Source: Exophiala sp. HKRS030 (Eukaryota > Ascomycota > Eurotiomycetes > Chaetothyriales > Herpotrichiellaceae). Taken from it: a stretch of DNA of 64,000 bases. Below, piece after piece: positions 10,064 through 20,094 of the stretch. Made by a program: the position numbers and the translations under genes. Within the stretch, counting starts at the first letter, position 1; the number at the start of each line of letters is the position of its first letter. Location: the NCBI GenBank assembly GCA_023897205.1, contig JAHWDD010000002.1, positions 7,130,001 through 7,194,000 of the forward strand, given 5' to 3'. The notes under the pieces are model-generated. The model worked only from the letters and a program-made list of their open reading frames with translations. It did no database searches and had not been told where the DNA came from.

Positions 10064-11854
10064 TCATAGCCTAGGCATGGGCATGAAAAAGGACGAAAGC
10101 GTGATCTGATGGTAAGTCTGAGATCCCTCCTCCAGGAATGCTCCCACACCGCGGCCATACTTCACGTTGGGCAAGCCAATAGGGCTGCCAGGAAGCGCCT
10201 TTTCTTTGGCTGTCCTCAGGGAATTCATCGGTAGATAGGCCCTCACAAGTTTGATCTCTGCGCCCACAGCAGGGTCATATGGCCATTTCACAAAGTAGAT
10301 ATGAATCTGTCCCGTCTCCCAATATTGGTGGTCTTCCCAAATACGCAAGCGCTGGGTCTCGGGAACATCAGAGGCCGAGGTGACGAGGAGATCTCCTTCT
10401 TCAAGCTCAACCAATGTTTGGAGGATGGTGCTACCTGTTCTCCCTTGTAGGTCGCCCTCGGTTCTGTTCGTCCTTGTCAACAGTTCGATGGCTGATCTGC
10501 GGATGATTGGATCACGACACCTTCCAGCAACAAAGGATAGAGTGTCTATCACACCAGAGTCAATGCCAAAGGAGACATTTTTGAGAATCTTGGACGGGTC
10601 GGTCAATGCATCCTTGTAAAGGTCAATAATTTGCGAGAACTTTTCCACATGAGCATCGTAGCAACATTCTTCCTGTGTCGCAAGTGTGTCGAAGAGGATG
10701 GATGCAACCAGACCAGAAGCCCTGAGAAGCTTCTTTGATATCGCCAATGTGTCGTAGCGTTCCGACACAGTGATGCCAGTTTCGTCAAGAGCGGCGATCC
10801 AACCTGATATGAATAATTGTGTCTGTGATTTGTTCTTACAAGTTGGTAAAGCAGGGTCAATGTTTTCCTGCGCCCAATCGACAATCTCCTCGAGCTTGTT
10901 GCGCGCCTCGAGCAGACTGTTGAAGCGGTATGGTATTTCAGGTGTTGGTAGGAATGACTCTGACTGATTCCGCTTGAGTGCGGCACTGAGAGCGAGCGCC
11001 GAGGGCATATCGACAATACAGCAGAACCTCATTCGAAGTCGCTCAATGATGGGTCGAAGGAAATTATTCAGCACTGTCTTCTCGCTGTCGGCAAGGACCA
11101 ATTCACCAGACAGCAACCGGTCTTCAATATCCGTGATGAGACTGTGGCCCGAGCGTAGCAACTGGTAGGCAGTATGGCTGTCTTGTAGGTTTTGCAGACA
11201 GATGAAGATGATACATGAGATTAGAGTAGCGATTTCGGAGACGGCCGTCTCAAAAGCCATTCGAGAAGCCTTGCTGCTCTGGCGAAGGGCCAATTGCTGT
11301 AGGTTGGATCTTTCGTCTGACTCGCCATCCAGTTCGGAGGATTCATGTAACGCGCCCAGGGCAACTACCCCGTGGAGTATGGATCGATCCAGATGACAGG
11401 CCTGGAGGATCAGTTTGTTCCAGAAGGCGGCATCTCTCCAGCCCGACCACTGTGGGCCTGTGAACTGGCAGAAGAAAACCAGGCTCCGGAGCTCCTGTGG
11501 TTCCAGCCCCGGGAATGTGCTTATGGCCTGGAGTACTCGACCAGAATGACTTGTGGGGGACAGTGAGGCGGACAAAAGAGCACGTTGTTGCTGTTCGGCA
11601 GTCTCTGACTGTTCGGGGGCTACGTTGGTGTCAAGACGGAGACCACGCATTTTCTTCGTCGGCGCTTCAGTCGGTTTTTGCTCTGGCGACGAGTCCTTGT
11701 CCTTGCGACCGGCAGAGGCTTTTGCTGCGCTTTGAGCTGCTCGTGCCCTTTGACTTTGGACATGTTTGCGAATCTGTCGGGTTTCCGTCTTTGAACTTCG
11801 CGATAAGACTGTGGAGCCTTGAGTCTTGGTGATCCAGAGAAGAGGTTCGGGCAT
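10064..11854 (-). CDS. Fungal transcription-factor-like protein lacking a Zn2Cys6 cluster
   Basis: Single-exon frame of 596 residues. It begins with a short region (about 1-50) of the type found in fungal Zn-cluster relatives that have lost the cluster: a hydrophobic strand, then ETRQIRKHVQSQRARAAQ, a basic segment like the RxxIRxHVMxxxRxR motif of that group. A polar linker follows (about 50-105). From about 110 onward there is a helical regulatory-domain-like region (SLVFFCQFTGPQWSGWRDAAFWNKLILQACH, then ILHGVVALGALHES) as in fungal-specific transcription-factor middle domains. No CxxCx6C pattern is present at the N-terminus or in frame just upstream. It probably acts as a nuclear regulator or an orphan relative; target unknown. 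It sits on the same strand as the monooxygenase, about 1 kb upstream of it. Confidence 0.8.
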   Translation of the reverse strand: MPEPLLWITKTQGSTVLSRSSKTETRQIRKHVQSQRARAAQSAAKASAGRKDKDSSPEQKPTEAPTKKMRGLRLDTNVAPEQSETAEQQQRALLSASLSPTSHSGRVLQAISTFPGLEPQELRSLVFFCQFTGPQWSGWRDAAFWNKLILQACHLDRSILHGVVALGALHESSELDGESDERSNLQQLALRQSSKASRMAFETAVSEIATLISCIIFICLQNLQDSHTAYQLLRSGHSLITDIEDRLLSGELVLADSEKTVLNNFLRPIIERLRMRFCCIVDMPSALALSAALKRNQSESFLPTPEIPYRFNSLLEARNKLEEIVDWAQENIDPALPTCKNKSQTQLFISGWIAALDETGITVSERYDTLAISKKLLRASGLVASILFDTLATQEECCYDAHVEKFSQIIDLYKDALTDPSKILKNVSFGIDSGVIDTLSFVAGRCRDPIIRRSAIELLTRTNRTEGDLQGRTGSTILQTLVELEEGDLLVTSASDVPETQRLRIWEDHQYWETGQIHIYFVKWPYDPAVGAEIKLVRAYLPMNSLRTAKEKALPGSPIGLPNVKYGRGVGAFLEEGSQTYHQITLSSFFMPMPRL

Positions 11855-12896
11855 GTTGTTCCTGCGATGGGTTCAAGCATATAAAATCGATATCGCGAAT
11901 CCAAATCGCTGTCGGCCTCTAAATCATACGATGTGGCACTCCCGAGAAGCCAGAGGTGGTGAGAGATTGAGCATTGGGGGAACTGCCTCAACTGGACATT
12001 GGTAATATTTCACCACAATGGCAATTACTGCTATATGCTAGCGCTTTGGCAAGTTGGAGACGTACGAAGCCGAGAGAAGACTGCTAAGCAATAAGGCGGC
12101 CGATCGATACGCACGCGCACACATGAGTTGACGTTGATCTAGACCGGGGTAGACGAGGCCAGGTATCGGGATATTGGAGAGATGCTTGACCGTTTCAGGT
12201 GTCGAAGGGGAATAGGTGTGGGTGTCCTCGTACTGGCATGTTTGACTTGGCTTGCAAATGGCGCCGAGTTCGCCATCATAGGCCGTGATTCCTCGTCCGC
12301 GGGTAAGAAGCCATTGCGTTGACGGCGATAGTGGTGATGCTGCTGCCAAGAAGTGTGTTCGCGTCGTGCACGGAGGGTGAGGGAATTCTGTCGCTAGTCT
12401 CTTATGGTACGGGGAGGGCATTCGAGTCTGGATTGACTAGTTGTAGCGAGAGAAGACCAGGAGGGAAAGGAAGAGAGAAATGCGGGCGTGTCATGATCGA
12501 TGGTGGCTGGTCACGTGCACTCTCATTTTCGGAGGACACCGGAAAAAAGTAACGCCATCGCGGAATGTCATTGGCTGCCTCACAACCTTGACCAACACCC
12601 TCGTTTAAATCTGCCCCGGTCAACTCCATCCGTGGTCACGGTCAGCGAAGTGCTTGTCAGTGACACGGCCCTTAACATGCTTGTACGAGCCGAGTTTCTC
12701 CAACCTGGAGCCGCTAGTCGACCCTTTCCAACGGCAACATCTCGCGCATCGTCGCCCCGTCGTCATCACAACTCGCCCAAAAGTACCAGCAACATCGAAC
12801 TCCAAAACATGAACTTGCGTTTCAGGTTGCTGTGGCCGGACATCTCCATTGGTGTTCAGAAGAATATGTACGTATACACGCTCTCTGGTCCAATCA
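11855..12896. other. Intergenic between transcription-factor-like gene and permease
   Basis: About 1 kb that should hold the promoter of the upstream-facing transcription-factor-like gene and the 3' end of the permease. Small opposing ORFs around 12.5-13.0 kb overlap one another and match nothing I recognise. Confidence 0.5.
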
Positions 12897-14860
12897 CTAC
12901 TCTTGCTTAATGCCGTCGTCGGTCGGTGCCTGACCCTCCAAGATCTCGGTGCTTTCCTGTGTATGGTCAATGTTGACGCGTGGACCTCTGAACCAGCGTC
13001 TTGCCCAAATGGCATAGTAGGACAAGGCCAGGAACATGGATCCCCCATAAATCAGACTTGTCCAATTCATCGTCAAGGGCGTCAGGTCTTTTCCCTTTAC
13101 GGCCGGGAAGCAGAGCGCCGGAAGAATCAGAAGCCACCAGCCGAATGCAATGGCCCCCGACAGATTAGACCATCGTCCGAGGTTCCAAGGTCCTTTACAA
13201 CAATGAACGCGTCAGCTCCTTTCGCTATGAAGGCCACCTCCTGCTGGTAGGGAAAGCGGGTACGTACCTGGCTTGAACCTGCCGTTGTCAAAGAACAATT
13301 TCAACGCAGTTGGCGTAGTGAAAGCTGTGTATTGAGCAATTGCGCCCAGGCTGAAAACGGCTCCGATTGCGACGGGGCTCGCGAACATCAACAGCCCTAG
13401 AAGGGCGGAAATTGAGAGAACACCCCAAGTCGCATTTACGGGGGTCCTGGTCCGGGGGTTGACCTGTTTCCACCATCGAGATCCTAAAATCGCCGAATCC
13501 CTGGAATATGCAAACACGACCCTGCTGGCCGTGAGCGTACAGCCTATTCCCACGAAGAACTGAGCTATGATGTTCAACGAGAACATGGCCAGGCCAGCCT
13601 CCTTGCCCAACACTTGAAGGCACAGACTTCCAAAGGGCTGACCATACTGCCCGGCAACCACATCAGGAATATCTTTAACAGTATAGACGATCACCATGAT
13701 TATAGCCCAGCCTATCCATAAGCCCAATTGAGCCGTCATGACAATGGCTCTCGGCCCAGCGATGTTGGCATTGCTGCATTCTTCCGACAAGTGAAAGGGC
13801 GCGTCGTAACCGGACATCGTCCAGATAGTGGTAAGGAACCCCATGATTGTGGCCCACGCTATCGGCCATTCGGTGCCGTTCTCAAACCGAGTCCATACGT
13901 CGTGGCTGTTGTTTGTTTTGGGCTGGTTGATCGAGCCAACAGGAAACCAAATGACGAATATGATGATGATGATAATGTTGCAAACGGTGCCAATTTTGTT
14001 TACCCATCCAATGAACCATGTCGATTGCATGGTGATGATCCCATTGATGAAAAGCAACAGTAGCAGCACCAAATATATATGCCATGTTTTGGGTTCGTAT
14101 TCCGGATTCGAAATCATTCCGCAGGTAATCAACATCGAAGCCAATGCGTAATTCACTGAACACGGTCCTGTAACGAACCCACAAAAGTTCGACCAACCGA
14201 CAAACCAGGAGGCCAGGGGCCCCCAGCCGTCGGGTGCAAGAACGGCGGCGGCATAGTATAGCCCTCCGGCCGTGGGCATGCTGGAGCACAGCTCTGCCAT
14301 GCTGAACGCCGTGGCTTGAATACAGAGACCCGATACGAGCCAGCCCCATACGGCACCACCTGTTCCCGAATAGCCCAAGCTATATGATATGGTGGAGGCT
14401 ACAGACGGTAAGAGCCCCAGGACAGAGAACGAGACTGAAAAGGACTCCCAGATGGTGAAGTCCCTGCGAAAAAGGTAAGCAACGGCCCGTTCGTCAGAGA
14501 GCTGCGGATGATGCGCCTACCGTTTGAACTCTTGCTTGTAGCCCTATGAGCTGTCAGAAAACAATGGCGGTTGAAAATAGAATATCACGATGTCGATGAC
14601 GAAGAAGAAGAGGAAGGAAAGAAATGACGGGGTTGCCTAGAGAGCAGGCTACTTACAAGGGCTCCCAAAGTTATCTCATCTTGGTCAGCTCCCTCCTGCA
14701 CCACCGCATGCTCTCCACGAGTGGTGAACACAGAGGTGACCCCGACTTTCTCCTCATCGACAACGGTAATGGAAGCAGATCTTGTGGCCGTCATGCTTGC
14801 CGGTGGGAGAGTGGAATTGATGGAAATGGGTACCAAGGTGGAGGACTGAGAATCGAACAA
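12897..14860 (-). CDS. Amino-acid/GABA permease (APC superfamily)
   Basis: Plasma-membrane proton symporter of the fungal GABA/choline permease group (Uga4/Hnm1-like). Four exons: 14860-14657, 14543-14521 (only 23 nt), 14463-13268 and 13192-12897, in phase, 572 residues; introns of 113, 57 and 75 nt. The microexon codes GYKQEFK and joins to DFTIWESFSVSFS, the usual start of the first membrane segment in this group. About twelve hydrophobic segments are visible, with WSGYDAPFHLSEE-like TMSGYDAPFHLSEEC and ASRVVFAYSRD loops, both hallmarks of the group. The C-terminus is GPWNLGRWSN, two membrane spans, then a polar tail. The start could also be at the internal Met before TATRSAS. A cluster of GATA sites upstream fits nitrogen-source control. 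Substrate is inferred from family only. Confidence 0.92.
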
Positions 14861-15720
14861 TCTGGCTTGTCGCAGAATATTTAACTCTGCCGTTTCCCTT
14901 GCCCGATGTATGGGAACTATTTGAGCTATGCAAGCAAAGGTGCAAGCACGAGTCCAAGACCGTTTTCCCAGGTTCAGGACCCCGAAGCTCGTGGCCGTAC
15001 CAATGTAAAATAAACCGTGAGCAAGATAAGAACATCTGGACTACCGACAAGCCACATCCCGAAACAGCAGGAGAATGAATATCTTTGACGAAGAGAGGCG
15101 AACCCCTCCTCACATCAATCTCGTCAGTTGACGAGCTAGTCGGCACACCATCATACATGATTGGCGATAAGTCTTATCGGCCGAAGATTGTGCTTCAACC
15201 TTTTTTTTTCTTTCTCTATCGGCAGATTCTCGAGCCAGAAGATGCTCATTTGATTCGCAGGTCCTGCAAGAAATGGACTTGGCCGCTCGGAAGCGCTGTG
15301 AGCGATTGAGCACGGAGAGTGCCCAGCCCATGTGGCCATTGCAGACTAAAGGAGGAATGCCGCTGATGGTCTTATCGTTCCTCATCATTCGCGCTTCAAT
15401 ACCAGGCTGAAATGATATCGCTCCGAGTACGGGATACGGAGGATAGATCGATAAGGCTATAGGCATGTGTACCACCAACATGGACGGGTTCTAACCTACA
15501 TGGAGCGTTTGACCACATAACCCTCCACCGTGAGAATGTTGAACTTTTTGTCAAGCACACTGACGATAATAACAATAAGTCATGTTGATTTTTGTCATAT
15601 ATCCTACCTATTCAAACAGCCGCAGAAAGGCTCTGTACCTCAGGTATGAGAACGGGACGTCTGCGACATCCTCTGCGACAAATATCGTGGGAGCTTTTTT
15701 CCCTCTCTTCTCTATACAGA
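14861..15720. other. Intergenic with GATA-site cluster
   Basis: Upstream region of the permease and downstream region of the next gene. Besides the GATA sites listed separately, I see no gene. A 123-codon minus-strand frame at 15110-15481 has no recognisable feature. Confidence 0.5.
15024..15455 (-). promoter_or_regulatory. Five HGATAR sites, two as a perfect inverted repeat
   Basis: Sites at 15024-15030 (AGATAAG), 15165-15171 (CGATAAG), 15173-15179 (CTTATCG), 15371-15377 (CTTATCG) and 15449-15455 (CGATAAG), 164-595 bp before the permease ATG. The middle pair forms the perfect palindrome CGATAAG-T-CTTATCG. HGATAR is the known target of AreA/Nit2-type GATA factors that control amino-acid permeases in moulds. 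Function is inferred. Confidence 0.55.
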
Positions 15721-16338
15721 CTATGTATTTACTGACGAGCAGTGAACCTGCACCAAGAGAGCTTCAAGATCCACAATACAGTTGCAAACGCCGGCATATG
15801 CGTTGGAATGAGGAGTTGCTGCGCCAGCATCTTCATCAAGGCCTTGCAATCGTTGATGCATCAACTTTGATGCATTGGCTAGTGTGGCGTTATCGTCCAG
15901 ATCATTATGTGCGTCAGGATACCCGGCGTCTCTGAGCAGCTGCTCCATTATTTTCGTGGCCATGTCACCGGTAGACCATTCCACGATTTCTCCAAACATT
16001 TTTTGTGATTTCTTCCGGTACAGATGGTCTTGACCGAGTCTTGCAGCATACGTCGATGAACCATGACGGGCTGACCAAATGGTCTGCTCTTCGGTGCTAA
16101 AGTTGATTGCGCCTTCCCAGATTACCCTGTTGTGGCAAGCTTGGTGCAGATATCTCCCGAGGGCAGCTACACGCATCGCCCTGCATTCTGATTTTCTCTG
16201 CGATCCATCGAATGTCAGTACCGTTGTAGCTCTCCACTCATTGATATCATTTGAGTGTGCAGTGTATCCTTCGGCCTCCAGAGATTTGACCAAGCGATCG
16301 ATGGTCAAGCCACTCGACAAGATGTTCACGCGTCGCAT
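15721..16338 (-). CDS. Protein of unknown function, probably with unresolved 5' exons
   Basis: Open frame of 205 residues from the ATG at 16338. I do not recognise a domain. It is mixed alpha/beta in composition (ILSSGLTIDRLVKSLEAEGY near the start; a conserved-looking EEQTIWSARHGSSTYAARLG in the middle) and ends QVHCSSVNT. The frame stays open about 32 codons upstream of this ATG. Further up, the minus strand near 16640-16450 has another plausible coding piece (FIRHRIGNG, GTFVPSVNARIAV, then ATIPLHYQVAAVKLQ) joined across a consensus-like intron at about 16576-16530. I could not link it to this frame without a guess. A TATA-like plus CT-rich leader at 16870-16719 could be its promoter. Coding status is likely, function unknown. 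Confidence 0.5.
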   Translation of the reverse strand: MRRVNILSSGLTIDRLVKSLEAEGYTAHSNDINEWRATTVLTFDGSQRKSECRAMRVAALGRYLHQACHNRVIWEGAINFSTEEQTIWSARHGSSTYAARLGQDHLYRKKSQKMFGEIVEWSTGDMATKIMEQLLRDAGYPDAHNDLDDNATLANASKLMHQRLQGLDEDAGAATPHSNAYAGVCNCIVDLEALLVQVHCSSVNT

Positions 16339-17171
16339 CCACTGGGGGTAGAGAAGTCCTTCGACTTGCTGCCCTTCTCCTTTTTTGTGTTCCGCGGTCG
16401 ATTCTTGTTGATCATCTCAACGAATTCCGTGGTGTAGACTAAAGAAGCCAGCTAAACTCCTCTGCGTTCGCTGAATCAACCTGTAACTTTACGGCGGCCA
16501 CTTGGTAGTGTAGAGGAATAGTGGCTATCAGAGATTTAGCAGAAAGTTGAGAGTAGCGTAGGAAATCTCTCACCAACAGCAATTCTAGCATTCACGGACG
16601 GGACGAATGTGCCAATACCATTTCCAATTCGATGCCTGATAAAAGAATGGTCGAAAAAAGGCAACCATCAGTTTTCTTCTTGTGAGGAAGCAATGTCCCA
16701 TTATCCGTCATAAAGGACAGGGGTCCGCAAGGACGGGTCTTTGCGTATTGTGAGTCAGGCAGGGTAATATATATATCTAGAAAAGAGGTTTACAACAAGG
16801 CGAGAAGCCTGAGAGAGAAATCTGAAGAGGAAGAGAAAGAGAAAGAGAAGGTAGAGATCTCTCATATAGGCTTTGGAGAAATGATCCTGTCAATGTACAA
16901 CGTTGATTGTAATTTACATTACGTAGCATTTGGTGCTGTGTATCCTTCTACGTCGCAGTCCTACTACTTTGTGTATAGCATCGTCCACACCATATCAGGG
17001 CATACGGTCCCATGTATGAACGAAGGCAACTTCCACCGAGGCACGTACATGTCAACCCGCTCTGTACTCGACCCTCTCTCGGACGTCCATCTCCGATCCT
17101 TTTCGTATAGACTCAATCTAGCCTCTGTATGGGCTAGCTCGATGTCTGGCCACGTAGGCCGTGCTGGATCT
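16339..17171. other. Upstream region of unknown gene; contains leader repeat copy
   Basis: Holds the possible 5' exons described for the unknown gene (about 16450-16650), the repeat at 16719-16870, and the 3' flank of the siderophore transporter. Nothing else is supported. Confidence 0.4.
16719..16870 (-). repeat. TATA/CT-rich leader repeat, copy 1
   Basis: Read on the minus strand: CCTATATGAGAGA, a CT-rich tract, then CTTCAGATTTCTCTCTCAGG, CTTCTCGCC, a short AT run, TTACCCTGCCT and, 19 nt later, CCGTCCTTGCGGAC. The same blocks in the same order and spacing occur on the plus strand at 42413-42590. Homology is visible by eye over about 150 bp and stops on both sides. Confidence 0.65.
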
Positions 17172-19064
17172 CTAAGACCAGAAAGCCCGCCACAGCCTGC
17201 GCGCCCAGTGTTGTTGATCCCTCATTTCTGGGTGGTGCGTGACCGTCTCCTCGCGCTCCTCCGCTTCTAGCTGCGATTGCCCGTCCGCCAATATCGGATC
17301 GCGCAAGAAAAGCGCGCCGATGAGCACGGGAACGGTGAGTCCAACGGCCGTCGTCGTCAAGAGGCGCTGGATGTGACTGTAGCTGGCGACGATGGCGTCC
17401 CGCTGCGGAGTGCCGGTCGGGTATTCCGGCACGACGTAAAAAGGGGCGGCGTAGATGGCGGGGGCCAGCGTCGCGTTGTTGAACGGCGCCAGGTTTTTAC
17501 TGAGTTGGTCGTACAGGGTCTGCGTCCAGATGGCGCCCGACACACAGCCTCCGATGGCTTGCCCCAGAAAGTTGACGGTGAACATGAGACCTATGAGGAT
17601 GCCGACGTGCTGGTGCTTCGCGACGGTTTGAATGAGAACCAGACTCGGGTACGGGAAGAAGCCCCCCGCGATCCCGACAATGACTTCGCCGGCGATGACG
17701 CCGGCCTTGGAATTAGGACCGCCTCGGTATTTGACCAACAGTCCGACGCCGATGAACGAGAGGACGACTCCGCCCAGGACAAACGCCTTCAACCGGCGCA
17801 CCTTCATGACGACCAGACCCAGGAGCGCGGCAGAGAGGACGGCGCAGAACGAATACACAGAGGCGATGCGAGTGGCGGATTCGACGCTGAAATCGTACGA
17901 CACGACGAGGAGGGTGTACAGGTAGCTGGCGTGCGTCATGTACGCCGCGACGCAGAAGCAACCGATCACCAAGCACGCCCACACCATGCGGTCCTTGAAG
18001 AGGTAGAACGGCAGCAGGGGGTGCGACGATTTGCGTTCCCAGTACAGAAAACCGGGCATCAACGCGAATCCGAGGATCAGGGGAGTCAGTATACCGGCCT
18101 GGGTCCATTTTTTGCCAACTCCGCCCGCCAGGGTCAGAGGGATCATGATCATTGCCAGCGAAGCCGTCATCAAAAAGACTCCGGGGATGTCAAGCTCCCA
18201 GAAGATCGTCCTGAGCGACGAGAACAACGGAGGGTATCGTCTCTCTCGATCGCTTTGTTTGCGAGCTTGAAGCCCGAGAAGGACCACAAGCATAATTAGA
18301 GGCATGACGCATAGTGGGTAGATGATGCAGAACATCCCGATGCCCCATCTCCAAGTGGTGCTCGAAAGCGTTGCCGAGGTGACGTTGCCGCTGACCCAGG
18401 AGTTGATCATATAAGGGAAGTTGGGCAGGAAGGCGAAGAAGAGTCGATTCTTGACTGCCGTGACGTCCGCAAGCATGATCTCGATTATCAAGAGCGAGGT
18501 TGTGTAGCCTAGCTGGTAGAGAATCGCGCCGCCTGCAAAGCTTCCGACATTGTTGGCACAGGCCTCCACGATGCTGCCCACTGTGTAGACAACGACGCCG
18601 AAGATGAAGACTTCGAGTCGGCCAAAGACGTCGGCGAGCTTTGCCAACGAGGGTTGGAGGGCAGCTACGACGACTGCCCGAATGACATTGACAGTAGCCA
18701 GCAAAGAGTGTTGTTGATAGGAAGCCGTGGCGTACGCCAAATAGGTGTTGCGCACGAGATAATCCAAGCCAAATGCGTAACCGGCTATGAAAAAGCTCAG
18801 ATAGAGCGACACTCGTTTGGGGGTTGTTAGAACGTTTGCAATCGCCGCCATGCGAGCAACCCCTGGGGATACTAGGTCAGGTTCTTCACATTCATCGTGT
18901 TTGGATGTCGGAGATGAGTGGTTGGCAGATCCCTTCTCAGCCATCGGTCGAGCTCCGAGCCGATCAGACTGGGACTGAGGGCCGTTCATGTCCCCACTAT
19001 GGACTTCAAATGCTGCGCTCGAAGCTTGATGATATTTTGTTGAGGTAGACATTCGGGAGGACAA
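17172..19064 (-). CDS. Siderophore-iron transporter (MFS, SIT family)
   Basis: Intronless frame of 630 residues, the usual size for Arn/Mir-type siderophore:proton symporters with 14 membrane spans. Residues 1-75 are a polar cytosolic tail. The first span follows RVSLYLSFFIAGYAFGLDYLVRNTY, close to the SIT consensus around the first helix. ADVFGRLEVFIFGVVVYTVGSIVEA matches the MFS loop 2-3 region, and the loop near the C-terminus (YPTGTPQRDAIVASYSHIQRLL) matches the substrate-associated extracellular loop of SITs. It would import ferric siderophores at the plasma membrane or a vesicle. The region upstream (19.1-19.7 kb) has only an isolated AGATAA near 19630, so GATA repression by an SreA-type factor is not clearly supported. 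The next gene, another MFS carrier, is divergent. Confidence 0.93.
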   Translation of the reverse strand: MSSRMSTSTKYHQASSAAFEVHSGDMNGPQSQSDRLGARPMAEKGSANHSSPTSKHDECEEPDLVSPGVARMAAIANVLTTPKRVSLYLSFFIAGYAFGLDYLVRNTYLAYATASYQQHSLLATVNVIRAVVVAALQPSLAKLADVFGRLEVFIFGVVVYTVGSIVEACANNVGSFAGGAILYQLGYTTSLLIIEIMLADVTAVKNRLFFAFLPNFPYMINSWVSGNVTSATLSSTTWRWGIGMFCIIYPLCVMPLIMLVVLLGLQARKQSDRERRYPPLFSSLRTIFWELDIPGVFLMTASLAMIMIPLTLAGGVGKKWTQAGILTPLILGFALMPGFLYWERKSSHPLLPFYLFKDRMVWACLVIGCFCVAAYMTHASYLYTLLVVSYDFSVESATRIASVYSFCAVLSAALLGLVVMKVRRLKAFVLGGVVLSFIGVGLLVKYRGGPNSKAGVIAGEVIVGIAGGFFPYPSLVLIQTVAKHQHVGILIGLMFTVNFLGQAIGGCVSGAIWTQTLYDQLSKNLAPFNNATLAPAIYAAPFYVVPEYPTGTPQRDAIVASYSHIQRLLTTTAVGLTVPVLIGALFLRDPILADGQSQLEAEEREETVTHHPEMRDQQHWARRLWRAFWS

Positions 19065-20094
19065 TTTGTGACTGAGCCAGCTTCAGAAACTTGTGCAGAC
19101 CTAGCAGCTGTTCAGGGTACGAGGAGGCGCAGATTTTGTTTCCGGGGGGAGGCATGAGTTATAGCTACGATTGGACTTGGTACAGACGGGCACGTCTCCT
19201 TCTGCGTAGCCAGTCACCATCACCACCACGACTCCCGAGGTAGACGCAAAAGTGTCCACGCCGCCAACACGAAGAACACGTGAGACATGATGAGTGCTTC
19301 CACTTAATCGCGCACATCTTACCTAGTGAAGTCTGGTGAAGGTGGGCAGTCACGCGTTCGACACTGCACTGCTCGATGAACTTACCTATATTATCCTTTT
19401 CTCGAAGACCGCGCCGAGAAACGTTGTGGAGCCTTCCACCTTTTTGTGGGGCAAGGCTGGCGGACTGTGAACTTCGATTGCAACAAGGATCCTCATTGTG
19501 CTTTGATTGTAGGATGTTGATTGTTCATGCAGGTTTCTTTTAGCTGACCGTGAGTCTGAAGAGAAATGGTCGATGGAAATTCGGAATCTCCCTTTGTCTC
19601 GTCTAATTATTCTTTTTCAGGAGAAAAAAAGATAAAGCATATGACCTGCAACGTGTAACTGGCACGAAGTCTCCAGCCAGCAGGCTATGCTTGTCACACC
19701 AGACCAAGGAACGGCTTCTCTCCGGGCTTGAGCACATTCTCATGGCAGCGTATGCGCAGACGACCTCGCATCCATTTGAACAAAGGTCGTATAGAGTGAC
19801 GGAAGGAGAGAATAGCGTCCGATGTCGGACGTCGTATTTACTTCAGGACTATGCTGGAAGCGAAGATGCTTGCCGGTTGTCTCTTGGTCGAGCGTATAGT
19901 TCTACTAGTAGTAACCTTGGCTCGGGCGAGTGGAAGGATATGTCGCATCTTGGGAGAGCTCCTCGAAATTCCTTAGGGGTGTCGTTGACAGCGGCCTCCA
20001 GACCGGCGTACATTATGATCAATATGGCTCACTGTGCCAGACACATTTTCTCGAGTCTCCTTCGTATAACTCGCTGAAAGGGCTGAGAACAGCC
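19065..20094. other. Divergent promoter region between two MFS genes
   Basis: About 1 kb between the siderophore transporter and the DHA1 transporter. A plus-strand frame at 19691-20077 and an in-frame extension before the DHA1 start show no recognisable domain and are not called. Confidence 0.5.

Noticed and set aside
12500..13048. Opposing 136- and 142-codon frames between regulator and permease
   Set aside because: They overlap each other and the permease 3' exon and match no family I know.
17277..18299. 340-codon plus-strand frame opposite the siderophore transporter
   Set aside because: It is very rich in Arg/Asp/Glu, as expected from reading GC-rich coding DNA on the opposite strand, has no domain, and lies wholly inside a clear transporter gene.
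19691..20077. 128-codon frame upstream of the DHA1 transporter
   Set aside because: No recognisable features; the transporter has a well-placed start with strong context at 20095 in a different frame.
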